A stretch of DNA of 51,227 bases, from the NCBI GenBank assembly GCA_944389175.1, contig CALXLK010000014.1, positions 1 to 51,227 of the forward strand, written 5' to 3'. Positions 34,220 through 43,938 of the stretch are shown here, piece after piece. The DNA comes from an uncultured Opitutales bacterium (lineage in GTDB: Bacteria; Verrucomicrobiota; Verrucomicrobiia; Opitutales; Intestinicryptomonadaceae). A model generated the notes under the pieces. That model saw nothing but the letters and a program-made list of their open reading frames with translations. It was not told where the DNA came from and made no database searches. The translations under genes were made by a program, and so were the position numbers. The first letter of the stretch is position 1; every line of letters starts with the position of its first letter.

Positions 34220-35149
34220 TCAGCGTTTCGTTTTCTTGGAAAGTTCCTCGCACAACAACAGCGTAAATTTACGAGCTCCCTTTCCCGACAAATGCACTCC
34301 GTCGGAAAAATTTGAGCTGTCGGCCGTAAATAAACCGTCACTAAATCTCACATATTTCACACTAAGCCTCTTGAGAATCCGCTCATAGTCGGAGATCATG
34401 CTTTTGTACTTTTGGGTTTCATAAACGCCCTTGTACTTTATTGTATCGACGAAGGTAAGATCTATTCCCATATCAGAAGCCAACTTTGCGATTTTTGCAA
34501 CGGCGTCAACCTGTGTGCAGTTGGGTTTGTCGGGAAAATCGTCAAGATAGCTTAAATCGAGGGAATCTGCCTCTTTTTGCGTCATTCCCGCGGAAAAGGC
34601 AAATTTTGTCGTAGCGCCTTTTCTATATCTTTTTGAAATCAGATAATTTGATATCGGATAACTTGCCAAATAGCACATGTTTGACGACAAGAAATATGAA
34701 TACGCAAACTTGAATTTGTCATTACGGATTGCGCTCAGTATTCTAAAAAGTTCAAAATTCTCGCCAGGGGACAGATCCCATATCAAGCGCTCATCGCTGA
34801 GACTGGGTTTGGCAAATAGTGAGAGCGCATACATATCAACATACAAATTTTTTACTTTTACTCCGCTTTTAAAAAGATGCTTCAATTCAAAAAGAATCGC
34901 CACCGGTTGGTTGCCGTTATATGAGAGAATATAGGACTTATCGCCCAATTTCTCTTCTATGGCGCGCATATCTAAGCCTTTTCTAAACATTGAAGACCCC
35001 ACAAACAGGTTGTCTATGTAAAGCATTTCACGCGCCCCGAATAGGCCCCTGTTGCGGTTCGGAAGCTTGTGGGAAAAGCAAAGCTTAAAAGATGCAACGC
35101 AAGTGCAAATCAAAACCGCCAGAACAATTATCTTAAGTAGAGTTTTCAT
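34220..35149 (-). CDS. SGNH-type hydrolase/acyltransferase partner of MBOAT
   Basis: 309 residues with an N-terminal signal anchor (MKTLLKIIVLAVLICTCVASF). The Gly-x-Ser block is FVGSSMFRKGLD and the C-terminal SDGVHLSGKG supplies the Asp-x-x-His pair, as in SGNH/DltD-like enzymes of O-acylation systems. I start at 35149 because the open frame before it overlaps the MBOAT gene. It follows the MBOAT gene by 11 bases, the usual order in acyl-transfer cassettes. It probably passes acetyl groups to an envelope polysaccharide in the periplasm. More AT-rich than the core genes. Confidence 0.75.
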   Translation of the reverse strand: MKTLLKIIVLAVLICTCVASFKLCFSHKLPNRNRGLFGAREMLYIDNLFVGSSMFRKGLDMRAIEEKLGDKSYILSYNGNQPVAILFELKHLFKSGVKVKNLYVDMYALSLFAKPSLSDERLIWDLSPGENFELFRILSAIRNDKFKFAYSYFLSSNMCYLASYPISNYLISKRYRKGATTKFAFSAGMTQKEADSLDLSYLDDFPDKPNCTQVDAVAKIAKLASDMGIDLTFVDTIKYKGVYETQKYKSMISDYERILKRLSVKYVRFSDGLFTADSSNFSDGVHLSGKGARKFTLLLCEELSKKTKR

Positions 35150-35160
35150 AAAGCGGACGT

Positions 35161-36603
35161 TCAAAATTGCGCATATATGAAGGTAGATTTCCCAAAATAT
35201 CCGAAGCAGAATACAGAAGCCAAAATAAAGGAGTAGTAGATCCAATCATATTTCCTTAAGCCCTGGAAAACTCCAAATTCCCTGATTGCCGAGTCCGCGA
35301 ATAAAAGGGCCATGTAAAACACAACCACAATAAAGTGCGCTACCGATGTATTGTCGCCGGTAAAAGGCAAAGGAAGCGACGATATGGAAGAATAAGACAA
35401 ATCAAAGCGAAACAAAATTCCGCTTAAAATCTCGACGAAGTGCGAAAAGGAATCCGCCCGAAATAAAATCCAAGCAAACGTAACGGCGGCAAAGGTTAGC
35501 AGGGTATTGCAACAAGCCAGGAAACATGAATCCTTGCCGATACTTCCAGAGCGTTTTCTCCCAATGAGTAAATCGTGCAAAACAAGAAAAAATCCATGCA
35601 GTATTCCCCAAGCTACGAATGTCCAATTTGCCCCGTGCCACAATCCACTAATCCCAAAAGTGGCCATTATGTTGAGGTATTTTCGGGGCTTCGAGCGGCG
35701 GTTTCCGCCCAGCGGAATATATATGTAATCTCTTAACCAAGTCGATAGCGATATATGCCAACGCCCCCAAAATTCTTTCACATTTCTAGAAAAGTAAGGG
35801 CGGCGGAAATTTTCCACCAAATCAAATCCGAGGCATCTCGACAAACCATTTGCCATATCCGTATATCCTGAAAAGTCGCAGTAAATTTGTACGGAAAAGA
35901 ACACGGCAGCAAGCAGCAAAACTAAACCGGAGCTGTGCTCGGGCGAAGAATATACAGAATTGACATACACTGACAAAGGATCTGCTATGACGAGTTTTTT
36001 AAATAGGCCAAATATTATAATTTTCCCTCCCAAAGCCAAATTTTCGGATTTGAAAGTTATATTTTTGTCGATGCGGACAAAGAAACTTCCGGCTCTCTCT
36101 ATGGGGCCACACAATATGTGGGGAAAGTACGAAACGTACAAGGCGTATTTTAGAAAATTTCGCTCGGGAGTGATTTTGCCCCAATACAAATCAAACAAAT
36201 AGCTCAGTACTCGGAAAGAATAGAAAGATATTCCAACAGGAGCCATCAATTTCAGAGTATGCTCTCCAAGATTAAATCCCAAATGAGAACATAATTCAGA
36301 TAAACTATCCGAAATGAAGTCAAAATACTTGAAGAACAAAAGCGGCAAAATTGTAAGCAAAACGACGCATGACATCGCGCACTTCCTGAAGCGGATTTCT
36401 CTAAGCTTCGGAATAAACATGGAAAAGGCAAAAGTAACCAAAGTCAGCCCAAATAACAAGAAAAAGAAATTAAGGCCAAAGCCTAGATAAAACAGCGCAC
36501 TTGAGCATAGAAGAACCGATAGCTTTAACTTGTGCGAAACCAAATAATAGGGGAAGAGCAGAAGTATAAAGAAACAAAGGAATGTCAGAGATAAGAAGCT
36601 CAT
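35161..36603 (-). CDS. MBOAT-family O-acyltransferase (AlgI/DltB-like)
   Basis: 480 residues, about 10-12 predicted membrane segments. The conserved MBOAT block is present: WGRWHISLSTWLRDYIYIPLGG and GLWHGANWTFVAWG, the latter with the catalytic His near 322. Such proteins move acyl groups across the inner membrane for alginate, teichoic acid or other polysaccharide modification. With the SGNH gene immediately downstream it forms a two-gene cassette. No polysaccharide synthase is nearby, so the acceptor is unknown. Confidence 0.93.
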   Translation of the reverse strand: MSFLSLTFLCFFILLLFPYYLVSHKLKLSVLLCSSALFYLGFGLNFFFLLFGLTLVTFAFSMFIPKLREIRFRKCAMSCVVLLTILPLLFFKYFDFISDSLSELCSHLGFNLGEHTLKLMAPVGISFYSFRVLSYLFDLYWGKITPERNFLKYALYVSYFPHILCGPIERAGSFFVRIDKNITFKSENLALGGKIIIFGLFKKLVIADPLSVYVNSVYSSPEHSSGLVLLLAAVFFSVQIYCDFSGYTDMANGLSRCLGFDLVENFRRPYFSRNVKEFWGRWHISLSTWLRDYIYIPLGGNRRSKPRKYLNIMATFGISGLWHGANWTFVAWGILHGFFLVLHDLLIGRKRSGSIGKDSCFLACCNTLLTFAAVTFAWILFRADSFSHFVEILSGILFRFDLSYSSISSLPLPFTGDNTSVAHFIVVVFYMALLFADSAIREFGVFQGLRKYDWIYYSFILASVFCFGYFGKSTFIYAQF

Positions 36604-37208
36604 CTGTTCATGCTATTATTACCACAAATTCTCTTCTGAAATTTGAAACGCCTCGCGGCATACGAACCTAAATCGCATGTGTCTATCGACTTTGCCAGTC
36701 AGTCAAAATTCAGGGCTTGAATGAATTTCATTACCGCAACCTTGTCAAGTTTCTTATTGCAATTCTCCACTGTCCGACTAAGGCCGCCTCTATCGATGCA
36801 ACAAAGACCCTGTGGAAGCCCTTTTGCGGTACCACTTGGCAATGCGGCCTGTCTATAATGTCTGTCTCCGAGAGCTCGCCTTTGTATTTCTTTTTACAAA
36901 TTAATCATATGCGAGCGTCCGCATAGCAGTGCGCGCAGTCCGCCACAAGCAGCGTAAGCTTTGCAAGCGCGGTTTTATCGCAATCCATAAGAAGAAATGT
37001 GTCTATTGAACAAGACACATAGCTAATTGATCAAATCCTGCTATCGCTTTAGAAATTAGCCGGAAAGAAACAGCTTTGCACATAGCATTTTTCAAAAAGC
37101 CTTCTGCCCGGTAAGAATTGCCGGATTGCGGGCTTTATCAACGTTCTGATCGCATAACGGGGAGCCTTGCTGTTTTGTGAAGAAATAAATTTTGGAACTT
37201 ATAAAAAT
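36604..37208. other. intergenic region between MBOAT gene and catalase
   Basis: About 600 bases without a convincing gene. An inverted repeat ATGTGTCT...AGACACAT lies at 36997-37020. Short open frames at 36717-36926 have no recognisable product. It may be a decayed gene. Confidence 0.4.
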
Positions 37209-37243
37209 AAAAAAGCGCCCGCTCAAAGCGCGGGCGTTTTTGG
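37209..37243 (-). terminator. catalase gene terminator (minus strand)
   Basis: CGCCCGC (37216-37222) pairs with GCGGGCG (37230-37236). On the minus strand the stem is followed by CTTTTTTATTTTT. It begins about 10 bases after the katA stop. Confidence 0.85.
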
Positions 37244-37251
37244 CCAAATAA

Positions 37252-38691
37252 CTATTCCAATCCGAGAGCCTTCGCAACACCTCTGCCGTATTCAGGATCG
37301 GCTTTTGTGCAGTGGTCAATGTGGCGCCGCTTTATAAATTCGGGAACATCGCACATGGCCCTTGCGGTATTGGCAAAGAGCCTCTCTTTCTGCTCGGCGC
37401 TCATAGCCCTAAAGCGCCTGCCCGGCTGGCTGAAATAGTCGTCGTCGTCCTCTCTGAAGTTCCAGGAATCGCCGTCGCCGGATATAGGAGTGCGCGGTAC
37501 TTTATATTCGGGCTGTTCTGTCCAGGCCCCGTACGAGTTTGGCTCGTAGGAGGTCTTGGCTCCGTGGTTTCCGTCCACCCGCATTTGCCCGTCGCGAGAA
37601 TACCCAGTGACGGGGCAGCGCGGCCTGTTTACAGGAATTTGATAGTGGTTTACTCCAAGCCTGTAGCGCTGTGCGTCGCCGTAGCCAAATAGCCTGGCCT
37701 GCAGCATCTTGTCGGGCGAGAAACCTATTCCGGGCACGACGTTGGCGGGGTTGAAGGCGGCCTGTTCGACATCCTGAAAATAATTTTCGGGGTTTCTGTT
37801 CAACTCCATTATGCCGACTTCCTCCAGGGGGAATTCGTCCGTATACCATTCTTTAGTAAGATCGAACGGGTTGTAGGGCAGGTCTTTGGCCTGCTGTTGG
37901 CTCATTACTTGAATGCAGAGCTTCCATTTGGGGAAATCGCCTTTTTCTATGTGCTCAAAAAGATCCCTTTGGTTGCTGTCTCTGTCTTTTGCAATGACGG
38001 CTTCGGCCTCGGCGTCGGTGAGAAACTTTATGGGCTGTTGGCACACCCAGTGGAATTTCACCCAAACTAAATTGCAATCCTTGTCGTACATGCTGAAAGT
38101 GTGGCTTCCAAAGCCGTGCATGTTGCGGTACGAGGCGGGTATGCCGTCGTCGCTCATGGTGATTGTTATCTGGTGGAGCGCCTCGGGCAGGCTCGTCCAG
38201 AAATCCCAGTTGTTTTTCGCCGAGCGCATGTTTGTCTTGGGGTCGCGCTTAACGGCATGGTTGAGGTCGGGGAAATGATGGCCGTCGCGCAGGAAAAAAA
38301 CGGGGGTGTTGTTGCCTACTAAATCCCAGTTGCCCTCCTCTGTATAGAACTTTACCGCAAAGCCCCTGATATCCCTCTCCGCGTCGGCGGCGCCTCGCTC
38401 GCCCGCAACGGTCGAAAAGCGCACGAAGACATCCGTCTTCTTCCCGATTTCCGAAAAAAGTTTTGCGCGCGTGTATTTTGTTATGTCGCGGGTCACCGTA
38501 AATGTTCCAAAGGCTCCGGATCCCTTTGCGTGCATGCGCCTTTCCGGGATAACCTCGCGGTTAAAATTGGCCATCTTTTCCTGGAACCAAACGTCTTCCA
38601 TGAGCATCGGGCCCCTCGGACCGGCCGTGCGGGAATTCTGGTTGTCGGCTATCGGCCTGCCGAAGTTGTTTGTGAGTTTGTCCTTCTCCAT
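37252..38691 (-). CDS. katA: haem catalase, small-subunit clade
   Basis: Breaks down hydrogen peroxide to water and oxygen. 479 residues, normal for small-subunit (clade 3) catalases. Distal His54 is in RRMHAKG, Asn127 in VGNNTPVFF, and the haem-coordinating Tyr337 in [14 protein letters not shown]. No signal peptide, so cytoplasmic. It is divergent from a Fur-family gene 220 bp away, the standard arrangement for peroxide-responsive control by a PerR-type repressor. Confidence 0.97.
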   Translation of the reverse strand: MEKDKLTNNFGRPIADNQNSRTAGPRGPMLMEDVWFQEKMANFNREVIPERRMHAKGSGAFGTFTVTRDITKYTRAKLFSEIGKKTDVFVRFSTVAGERGAADAERDIRGFAVKFYTEEGNWDLVGNNTPVFFLRDGHHFPDLNHAVKRDPKTNMRSAKNNWDFWTSLPEALHQITITMSDDGIPASYRNMHGFGSHTFSMYDKDCNLVWVKFHWVCQQPIKFLTDAEAEAVIAKDRDSNQRDLFEHIEKGDFPKWKLCIQVMSQQQAKDLPYNPFDLTKEWYTDEFPLEEVGIMELNRNPENYFQDVEQAAFNPANVVPGIGFSPDKMLQARLFGYGDAQRYRLGVNHYQIPVNRPRCPVTGYSRDGQMRVDGNHGAKTSYEPNSYGAWTEQPEYKVPRTPISGDGDSWNFREDDDDYFSQPGRRFRAMSAEQKERLFANTARAMCDVPEFIKRRHIDHCTKADPEYGRGVAKALGLE

Positions 38692-38854
38692 AGGTCTCTC
38701 CTGCCTGTAGTTGTTTTATTAGATTGCTAGGTTGGTTGTTTATTCGCGTTTTAGGTGTTTAAAGAAAGTTTCACACAAACCTTAGTTCTTTTCTAAAAAG
38801 AAACGAGCGTCCCTTTCTTTTTTGGAGTTAATGTAAATGATTAACAATGGCAGT

Positions 38855-38878
38855 CAAGTATTATTTATAAAAATATTG
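38855..38878. promoter_or_regulatory. candidate Fur/PerR operator
   Basis: An imperfect inverted repeat with arms CAAGTATT and AATATTG around an AT-rich centre lies between katA and the Fur-family gene. Its length and composition suit a Fur-family box. It is within the open frame upstream of 38912, which supports the later start for the regulator. Confidence 0.45.
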
Positions 38879-38911
38879 CAATTGCCCTTTCATGTCTTCA
38901 GCATGATATTG

Positions 38912-39337
38912 ATGAAAAAAAATGAGGACAACTTTGAGGCGTCATTCGCCGCATTCTGCAAGGCTGCGGGGTTGAGAAAGACCATTCAGCGGAGGATTAT
39001 TTACAGGATTTTTTACAAAGCCCGTTGCCATCTCGGCATGGAAGACATCATGGCCAAGGTTTCTATCGAAAACCCCGAGCTTAGGCCCGAGAGCGTATAT
39101 CGCATTTTAAGCGATTTTGAGCGCGGCGGATACATACGAAAAGTGCAGGTTCCCGGGGTGAAAAAGTACGAATACGCCTCGGAGAGGCACGGGCATTTTC
39201 TCTGTTCTAAATGCGGGCGCATAACCGATGTCGATATTTCCGGAATCCATTTGCCAAGCGTTTTGTCGGGTGCTTGCCAGGTCAGCATAACATTCAATGG
39301 AATTTGTCCGGAATGCGCCAAAAAGAATGAAAAATAA
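38912..39337 (+). CDS. Fur-family repressor, probably PerR-type
   Basis: 141 residues from the ATG at 38912. The N-terminal winged helix includes RKTIQRRIIYRIF and ESVYRILSDFERGGYI; the C-terminal dimerisation domain has HGHFLCSKCG and, at the end, CPEC, giving the two CxxC pairs of the structural zinc site. The divergent catalase gene suggests a peroxide-sensing PerR role rather than iron control. Earlier in-frame starts at 38837 and 38903 exist, but 38837 would cover the operator-like repeat. Confidence 0.88.
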   Translation: MKKNEDNFEASFAAFCKAAGLRKTIQRRIIYRIFYKARCHLGMEDIMAKVSIENPELRPESVYRILSDFERGGYIRKVQVPGVKKYEYASERHGHFLCSKCGRITDVDISGIHLPSVLSGACQVSITFNGICPECAKKNEK

Positions 39338-39748
39338 AGAGAAAGCGCGAGTATTTTTATTGGCTACGCTTTGCTTGCGCGGCCGTTTTAGCCAGGGAAT
39401 GACTTCGGATTTTAGAAACGATTTTCCTGAGAGTAAAAAATCGGCAACATAGGCATATTATGCATCTGGCGTGCCTGCAGTTTCGTTTTTTTTTGACGCT
39501 ATCTCCGATGTGCCAAGCTTTCGGTGTGGAGATTTTCAACTGCTTTTGTCTTTCCCTACGCGTAACCCGCCGGATTTTTATTTTTTCTTTTGGGGGGGAA
39601 GGAAGGGGAGAAAAATAGGAGGAAAGAGTGTCCCATTTAAATATGTCAATGTATAAAAAAAAGGTGGGGGATTTTGTTTATGAATTTGACGTTTGAATAT
39701 CAGTAAATTTTTCGGGTGGACGCGCGGTAATTTTTAGGAGAAGTATCT
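39338..39748. other. low-complexity intergenic region
   Basis: About 410 bases, with G and T homopolymer runs around 39585-39605 and AT-rich ends. I see no gene or clear signal. Confidence 0.4.
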
Positions 39749-39841
39749 GTGAAAAGGCAGCTCAACAGCGCATCCCTTAACACCTTCAAGACTCGGCGGA
39801 GAAAGTTTTTTAGGAAAGGCCAATATTGGATGCGGATTTGA
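39749..39841 (+). CDS. possible 30-residue basic peptide
   Basis: GTG start 8 bases after a strong AGGAG ribosome site. The product has about ten Arg/Lys residues and a KTRRRKFFRKG core. No family recognised. It stands alone in an otherwise empty stretch, so it may be a remnant or a small regulatory peptide. The ribosome site is the only positive evidence. Confidence 0.25.
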   Translation: MKRQLNSASLNTFKTRRRKFFRKGQYWMRI

Positions 39842-39954
39842 CAATTTTTACGGGGTGACCAGATAGACAAGATTAGGGATAGAAAAATCTAAAGGCATCT
39901 TCCCCATTTTGCTTTTTCCCATGGTTTGCTTTTTTTATCTCTCTCTTCCCCCCC

Positions 39955-39974
39955 AAAAAAAAACGCCTAAGGCG
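39955..39974 (-). terminator. weak terminator after GH5-like gene (minus)
   Basis: CGCC-TAA-GGCG (39964-39974), followed on the minus strand by nine T. The stem is only four base pairs, so strength is uncertain. Confidence 0.4.
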
Positions 39975-40029
39975 CGGCGGTACCTAAAAAGAGAGTGCGC
40001 GCCTTGACATTGAGATGCAGATAGGGATC

Positions 40030-41517
40030 TTATTTGCTTATGCGTATTACGGCCGAGCGCATAAATTCCGGCAGCGGGGCGTCAACGGGAATCTTTGCGG
40101 AGGTGTCCGAATACGGAAAATACACGTCGGCTATTTTTGCCGAAGGGGTAAAGCGCGAAAGGGAAACTACCTCGCCTGATAGCGGTTTTGCGGCAATTCC
40201 GTCGCGAAGCTCCGTCGCCCACGAGTTGTTCTTGTCGCGGCAATAGGCTATGACTGTGTTTTTCCCGTCAAGCACATATACGCGCAGATTTTTAGTCTCA
40301 AAATATTTCGGCACAAAATTTTCTTTTATAGGATCTATCCCTTTCACCGCGCGGCTGAAACGGCCAAATACGTACCAGAGGTTATGCTTTTGCACGTAGT
40401 ATTCCCAATGCCACGACATTCCAGTGCCTGCGGAACCGAGAAAAAACGGAGTGAAAGTTTGGTCGTGCAGGAACAGCCCCTGGGAATCCTTTTCGTAGTA
40501 TTTTGAGGGCCCCGCTGAGTGGTTGGGCGAGGCCGCTCCAACCTCGGCAAAAAGCACGGGTTTTTCGGGGGTAAGCTTTAGCATGGAATTGACGGCGTCG
40601 GCGCACAAGACGTCGGTGGGCTGCACGCATATGGGCAGGGCTCTCCCCTCGTTTAAGTAGTTGTGCACTTGCGTGACATCGTTTTGAGGATCCGCATTGA
40701 GGGCGGGATAGACGTTGTTGCGCGCGTTGGTGTTGTCATAGCTTGGCAGGCTTATTACCACCATGTGGTTTGGGAACATCTTGTGGAGCCTTGAAAGCAT
40801 GTAAGAATGCCACTCTTTTAAAACCTTTATCCTGTCGTTTTTTATTCTTATGCACGAAGACTCGTTCCACAATTCCCATGCAAATACGCATGTTCTCTCG
40901 GCGTATCTGTCGGCAAAGACCTTGACTCGGGCAAGATAAGTGTCTCTGCCTCGTTGCGTGGTGAAGAATTCGTCCGTAGTTTCAAATTCTCCGCCGTAGT
41001 CTTTTGAGTATATTTTCTTGTCAAACGGAGGCGCCGCGTTGAACGTAAAGAAGGATTTTTTCGTCGCAAGCTCTATGAAATTTTCGAAGCAAAGCTTCAT
41101 CCTTATCCCGTATTTGTCGGCCAGGTCAAAAAGCCTGTCTATGCGCGCGATCTTTTTAGGGTTGTATTGGCCGGCTTTTGAGTCTTCTATCTCAAAGAAC
41201 GGGTGCGATAGCCATATGCGCACGTAATTTCCGCCGTTTTTTGAAAGCTGGGCGAATTTCTTTTCGTAGTCTGCAAAAACTTCCTCCTCGTCGGTTAAAA
41301 AGCGCGGGAAACATATGTTCATGCCGATTGGTATGTACGTCTGCCCTGTTGTAAGACCGAGGTATCTATTGTTTTCAGGGCTTTTCTGCACATAGCCCTG
41401 GCATTTTTTTTCGCCGCAGGAACCCGACTCCTGGTTCTGAGATTTGCACGAGGTTATGGAAAAAACCGCGGCGGCGGCAAATATCAAAACGCTGACATGT
41501 ATTGGTATATTTTTCAT
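40030..41517 (-). CDS. GH5-like glycoside hydrolase lipoprotein
   Basis: 495 residues. The signal peptide ends in a lipobox (SITSC, lipidated Cys24), placing it at the envelope. The body looks like a clan A (beta/alpha)8 barrel: FAWELWNESS supplies the acid/base Glu219, and PVLFAEVG the nucleophile Glu325; SWHWEYYV follows. The pattern resembles GH5 beta-mannanases or related enzymes but the exact subfamily is uncertain. The extra C-terminal part (about 380-495) may be a beta-sheet domain. No sugar transporter is adjacent. A palindromic AAAACGTTTT site lies about 280 bp upstream. Confidence 0.85.
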   Translation of the reverse strand: MKNIPIHVSVLIFAAAAVFSITSCKSQNQESGSCGEKKCQGYVQKSPENNRYLGLTTGQTYIPIGMNICFPRFLTDEEEVFADYEKKFAQLSKNGGNYVRIWLSHPFFEIEDSKAGQYNPKKIARIDRLFDLADKYGIRMKLCFENFIELATKKSFFTFNAAPPFDKKIYSKDYGGEFETTDEFFTTQRGRDTYLARVKVFADRYAERTCVFAWELWNESSCIRIKNDRIKVLKEWHSYMLSRLHKMFPNHMVVISLPSYDNTNARNNVYPALNADPQNDVTQVHNYLNEGRALPICVQPTDVLCADAVNSMLKLTPEKPVLFAEVGAASPNHSAGPSKYYEKDSQGLFLHDQTFTPFFLGSAGTGMSWHWEYYVQKHNLWYVFGRFSRAVKGIDPIKENFVPKYFETKNLRVYVLDGKNTVIAYCRDKNNSWATELRDGIAAKPLSGEVVSLSRFTPSAKIADVYFPYSDTSAKIPVDAPLPEFMRSAVIRISK

Positions 41518-42503
41518 TCTATGATTTCCTTTCCCACTTTTACAAAGCTAAATAGGCCTGACAGGTTTCCTGTATGATTATTTCGCGCGGAATTTATTGC
41601 GCCTGGGGCAAATAGAGTTTGCAGATTTTCTCCAAGATGTTCTCCGCGGCAATATAGCAAGACCATGTGCACATAGGCGCACAGTCGGTAAAGAAACAAA
41701 ACTGTCTTTTGCATTGGCATGTTAAAATCTTCAGGCAGTTTCCCAAAAGGGACGGGGACGTTTTGTGCATCGGTTCACTAGATTAACGCCCGAACTAAAA
41801 CGTTTTAATTCTTGCCGCTTTCCTTCCGTTTGTCAACATATAACTTACCAATTATTTGATAACTTTTGCTATACTGATGGATTGTATATTTATTGTAAAA
41901 ATTAAATATGATGGCCAGACATGTTTAGAAAATAAGGTGCCTGATCTTAGTAATGCCTTATACAATTGCCGACGTTCGGCACAAGGAGGCGCCTGAAAAC
42001 ATTGAATGGCGGTTATTTTGCGGGTGTTTTGCCGCATTGTAAACGGATTTTCATGTCGCGCGTGCTTTGTTTTATTGCGCGGGGAGTCTTTGCGGTTAGG
42101 GAGCTCTTAATTTCGGTCAGAAAAATTTTTTGCCAACGGCAAAAATCTTATCCGATAAGTTCAGACAATTATAATACGCCGCAAATGCAGGAGGGTCTAA
42201 TATGCCTTTTTATTCTACTAAGAATTTGGCAATTTTTACAATTTTTAGCGCACCTTAACTATATATAGTGACGCGCCCGTTATGCAAAATATTTTACTTT
42301 ATATAATTTTTTAGAAGACAAAACGCGCAAAATATTCCTCCCTAAAATAATGTACGATACCCGCGCAATCGGCCTAATATTATTGTGTTTGCCGATATAA
42401 ATTACTTGACAGTGATTAATTTTTTTTGTTCTTCTGCTGCGGTCGGGCTCGGCGGGCGCGCCCGATAACTTTCTAAAAATCTCAAATTTTGCAGAAAGGC
42501 GTT
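41518..42503. other. long intergenic region
   Basis: Nearly 1 kb without a supported gene. The open frame at 41966-42268 has no recognisable features. On the minus strand a TTGACA (41833-41838) is a plausible -35 for the GH5-like gene. The rest is AT-rich. Confidence 0.4.
41795..41808. promoter_or_regulatory. LacI-type palindrome upstream of GH5-like gene
   Basis: CTAAAACGTTTTAA is a near-perfect palindrome with the central CG typical of LacI-family operators. It lies within 45 bases of the putative -35 box for the glycosidase gene. The regulator is not in this window. Confidence 0.4.
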
Positions 42504-43346
42504 ATGCTTGTAGTAATTACATTTTTTTCCTTAGTGGCGGTATCGTTGATGGCGCGACTCTTCGATAAGGGAAAGTACAAGCATAATTTTATTGTTTTTA
42601 CTCTTAAATATGCGCCGTTGGTGTGCGCGTTTATGGGTGCGTCGTTTGTATTAGCGCTAATTTGCTGCAATCAAATAGTGCGGCTTTTTTCTCTGAGTGC
42701 TTCGGCCGGTTTATTTCTTGTCCAAATGCTGGCTGTCATCGCGATAATGATAGGATTTTTGTTTTATAGGAGTCTTGCGTTAAGGCGCGATTTCTCGATG
42801 CTAAAGACATGCCTTTCGTTCGTATTGGGCTTTGCGTTTTCATTGGCTTTGTCGCTTGCCATATTCGCAGCTGGGATGTTCGCGTACTTTAATAGTTTCC
42901 AGTACGTAAAAATACACCCCGATTATTCTTTTCAGATGCGGTTAAAGCCTTTGTTTGCCATGTGCCCCGAGTACGACAGGAGCATCGTTTTTGCAAGCGG
43001 TAAAACGGTGGGGATACATATGGATACTTGCCGGCTAAGCGATTTCAAAGTCTATAAACTAAATGGCGGAATGATTTACTTGGAATGCCAGCAACATTTC
43101 GGAAATTCGTATGTAATAGACGAAAAAAGCGAAAAAGTTTACGCGAGAATAGGCGATGGCATTGTGGAAATGAAAGATGGCGGGTATGTGGACGGAATGG
43201 ACATAGCTAGCGACTCCGTAGTATATTATACACACGGAAAACCAAAGAGTAAACCGTATAGATCCCCCATAAGGAATGCGGCCGGACTTTTTGAAAGTAA
43301 GAGCCTCTTGGGCAGTTTTTCGCCCCGCGGATTTGTTGAAAAATAA
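42504..43346 (+). CDS. multi-span inner-membrane protein, unknown function
   Basis: 280 residues. Four hydrophobic segments occupy residues about 1-130, then a soluble domain (KIHPDYSFQMRLKPLFAMCPEYDRSIV onward) with a beta-rich look. No family recognised. ATG at 42504 sits 5 bases after GAAAGG, so I prefer it to the in-frame TTG at 42489. It stands alone between two long intergenic regions. Confidence 0.75.
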   Translation: MLVVITFFSLVAVSLMARLFDKGKYKHNFIVFTLKYAPLVCAFMGASFVLALICCNQIVRLFSLSASAGLFLVQMLAVIAIMIGFLFYRSLALRRDFSMLKTCLSFVLGFAFSLALSLAIFAAGMFAYFNSFQYVKIHPDYSFQMRLKPLFAMCPEYDRSIVFASGKTVGIHMDTCRLSDFKVYKLNGGMIYLECQQHFGNSYVIDEKSEKVYARIGDGIVEMKDGGYVDGMDIASDSVVYYTHGKPKSKPYRSPIRNAAGLFESKSLLGSFSPRGFVEK

Positions 43347-43912
43347 ATCCGGCGGCGACGAAGCAAAATGATGAACGAAAACATTGCTCCTTATGTACTT
43401 TTTGCTCCCTTTTTGCTGCCGCTTTGATACGTCGGCAAAAAATCGGGAGCGGTATAATGTCGCCTCGGCTGTAGCTTGAAATCTGTAGATCTTGAAGTCA
43501 AATAACGAGCTTGCAATTTAAAGATTCACTAGTTCTTGCAACGCGTCTCTTCCTATTTTTTTTTCTGTGCGGCGTGCCAATTTTTCACGTTTTCGGGCGC
43601 CTTATCTGGAGAGACAAGCGCACGGCCACCTCTGAAAAATTTGTTTTTGCGCGCTTATTGCATAAAGTTACGTAAAATTAATATAATGTATTTTTACTCG
43701 TTCCTTCCTTCTTTTCTGCGCCTTTTTTTTATCTATTGAAGGAGTTACAACGCTTGCAGCCTAACTGTGGAGGGGGTAGATTTTTTGCGCGCAAAAATTC
43801 TTTTTCTTTTTCTCTTTTTTAGTTTTACGTAACTTTGGATTTGCGCGGTAATTAAACTTGATGCAATGGCGCGATACGGCGGCCTAAAAAAATATGTTGA
43901 CTTTATTTTGCT
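43347..43912. other. intergenic region before the efflux operon
   Basis: 566 bases. Contains two exact inverted copies of a 14-base TTACGTAA-centred site (separate entry) and poly-T stretches. Possible promoter TTGACT at 43897 for tetR. No gene seen. Confidence 0.5.
43664..43836. repeat. 14-bp inverted repeat pair with TTACGTAA core
   Basis: AAAGTTACGTAAAA (43664-43677) and its exact reverse complement TTTTACGTAACTTT (43823-43836), separated by 145 bp. Each core is itself palindromic. They could be two binding sites for one dimeric regulator, allowing DNA looping upstream of the efflux operon. Confidence 0.6.
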
Positions 43913-43930
43913 TTTAAACATTTGTTTAAA
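43913..43930. promoter_or_regulatory. TetR operator candidate
   Basis: TTTAAACATTTGTTTAAA is an 8+2+8 perfect inverted repeat ending 8 bases before the tetR ATG, overlapping the predicted promoter. Autoregulation by the TetR protein is the simple reading. Confidence 0.6.
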
Positions 43931-43938
43931 ACATTTTT

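Noticed and set aside
36717..36926. 69-codon frame between the MBOAT gene and catalase.
   Set aside because: No ribosome site, no recognisable domain, surrounded by non-coding DNA.
41966..42268. 100-codon frame in the long gap after the GH5-like gene.
   Set aside because: Odd composition (many Cys/Phe/Arg), no motif and no start signal.
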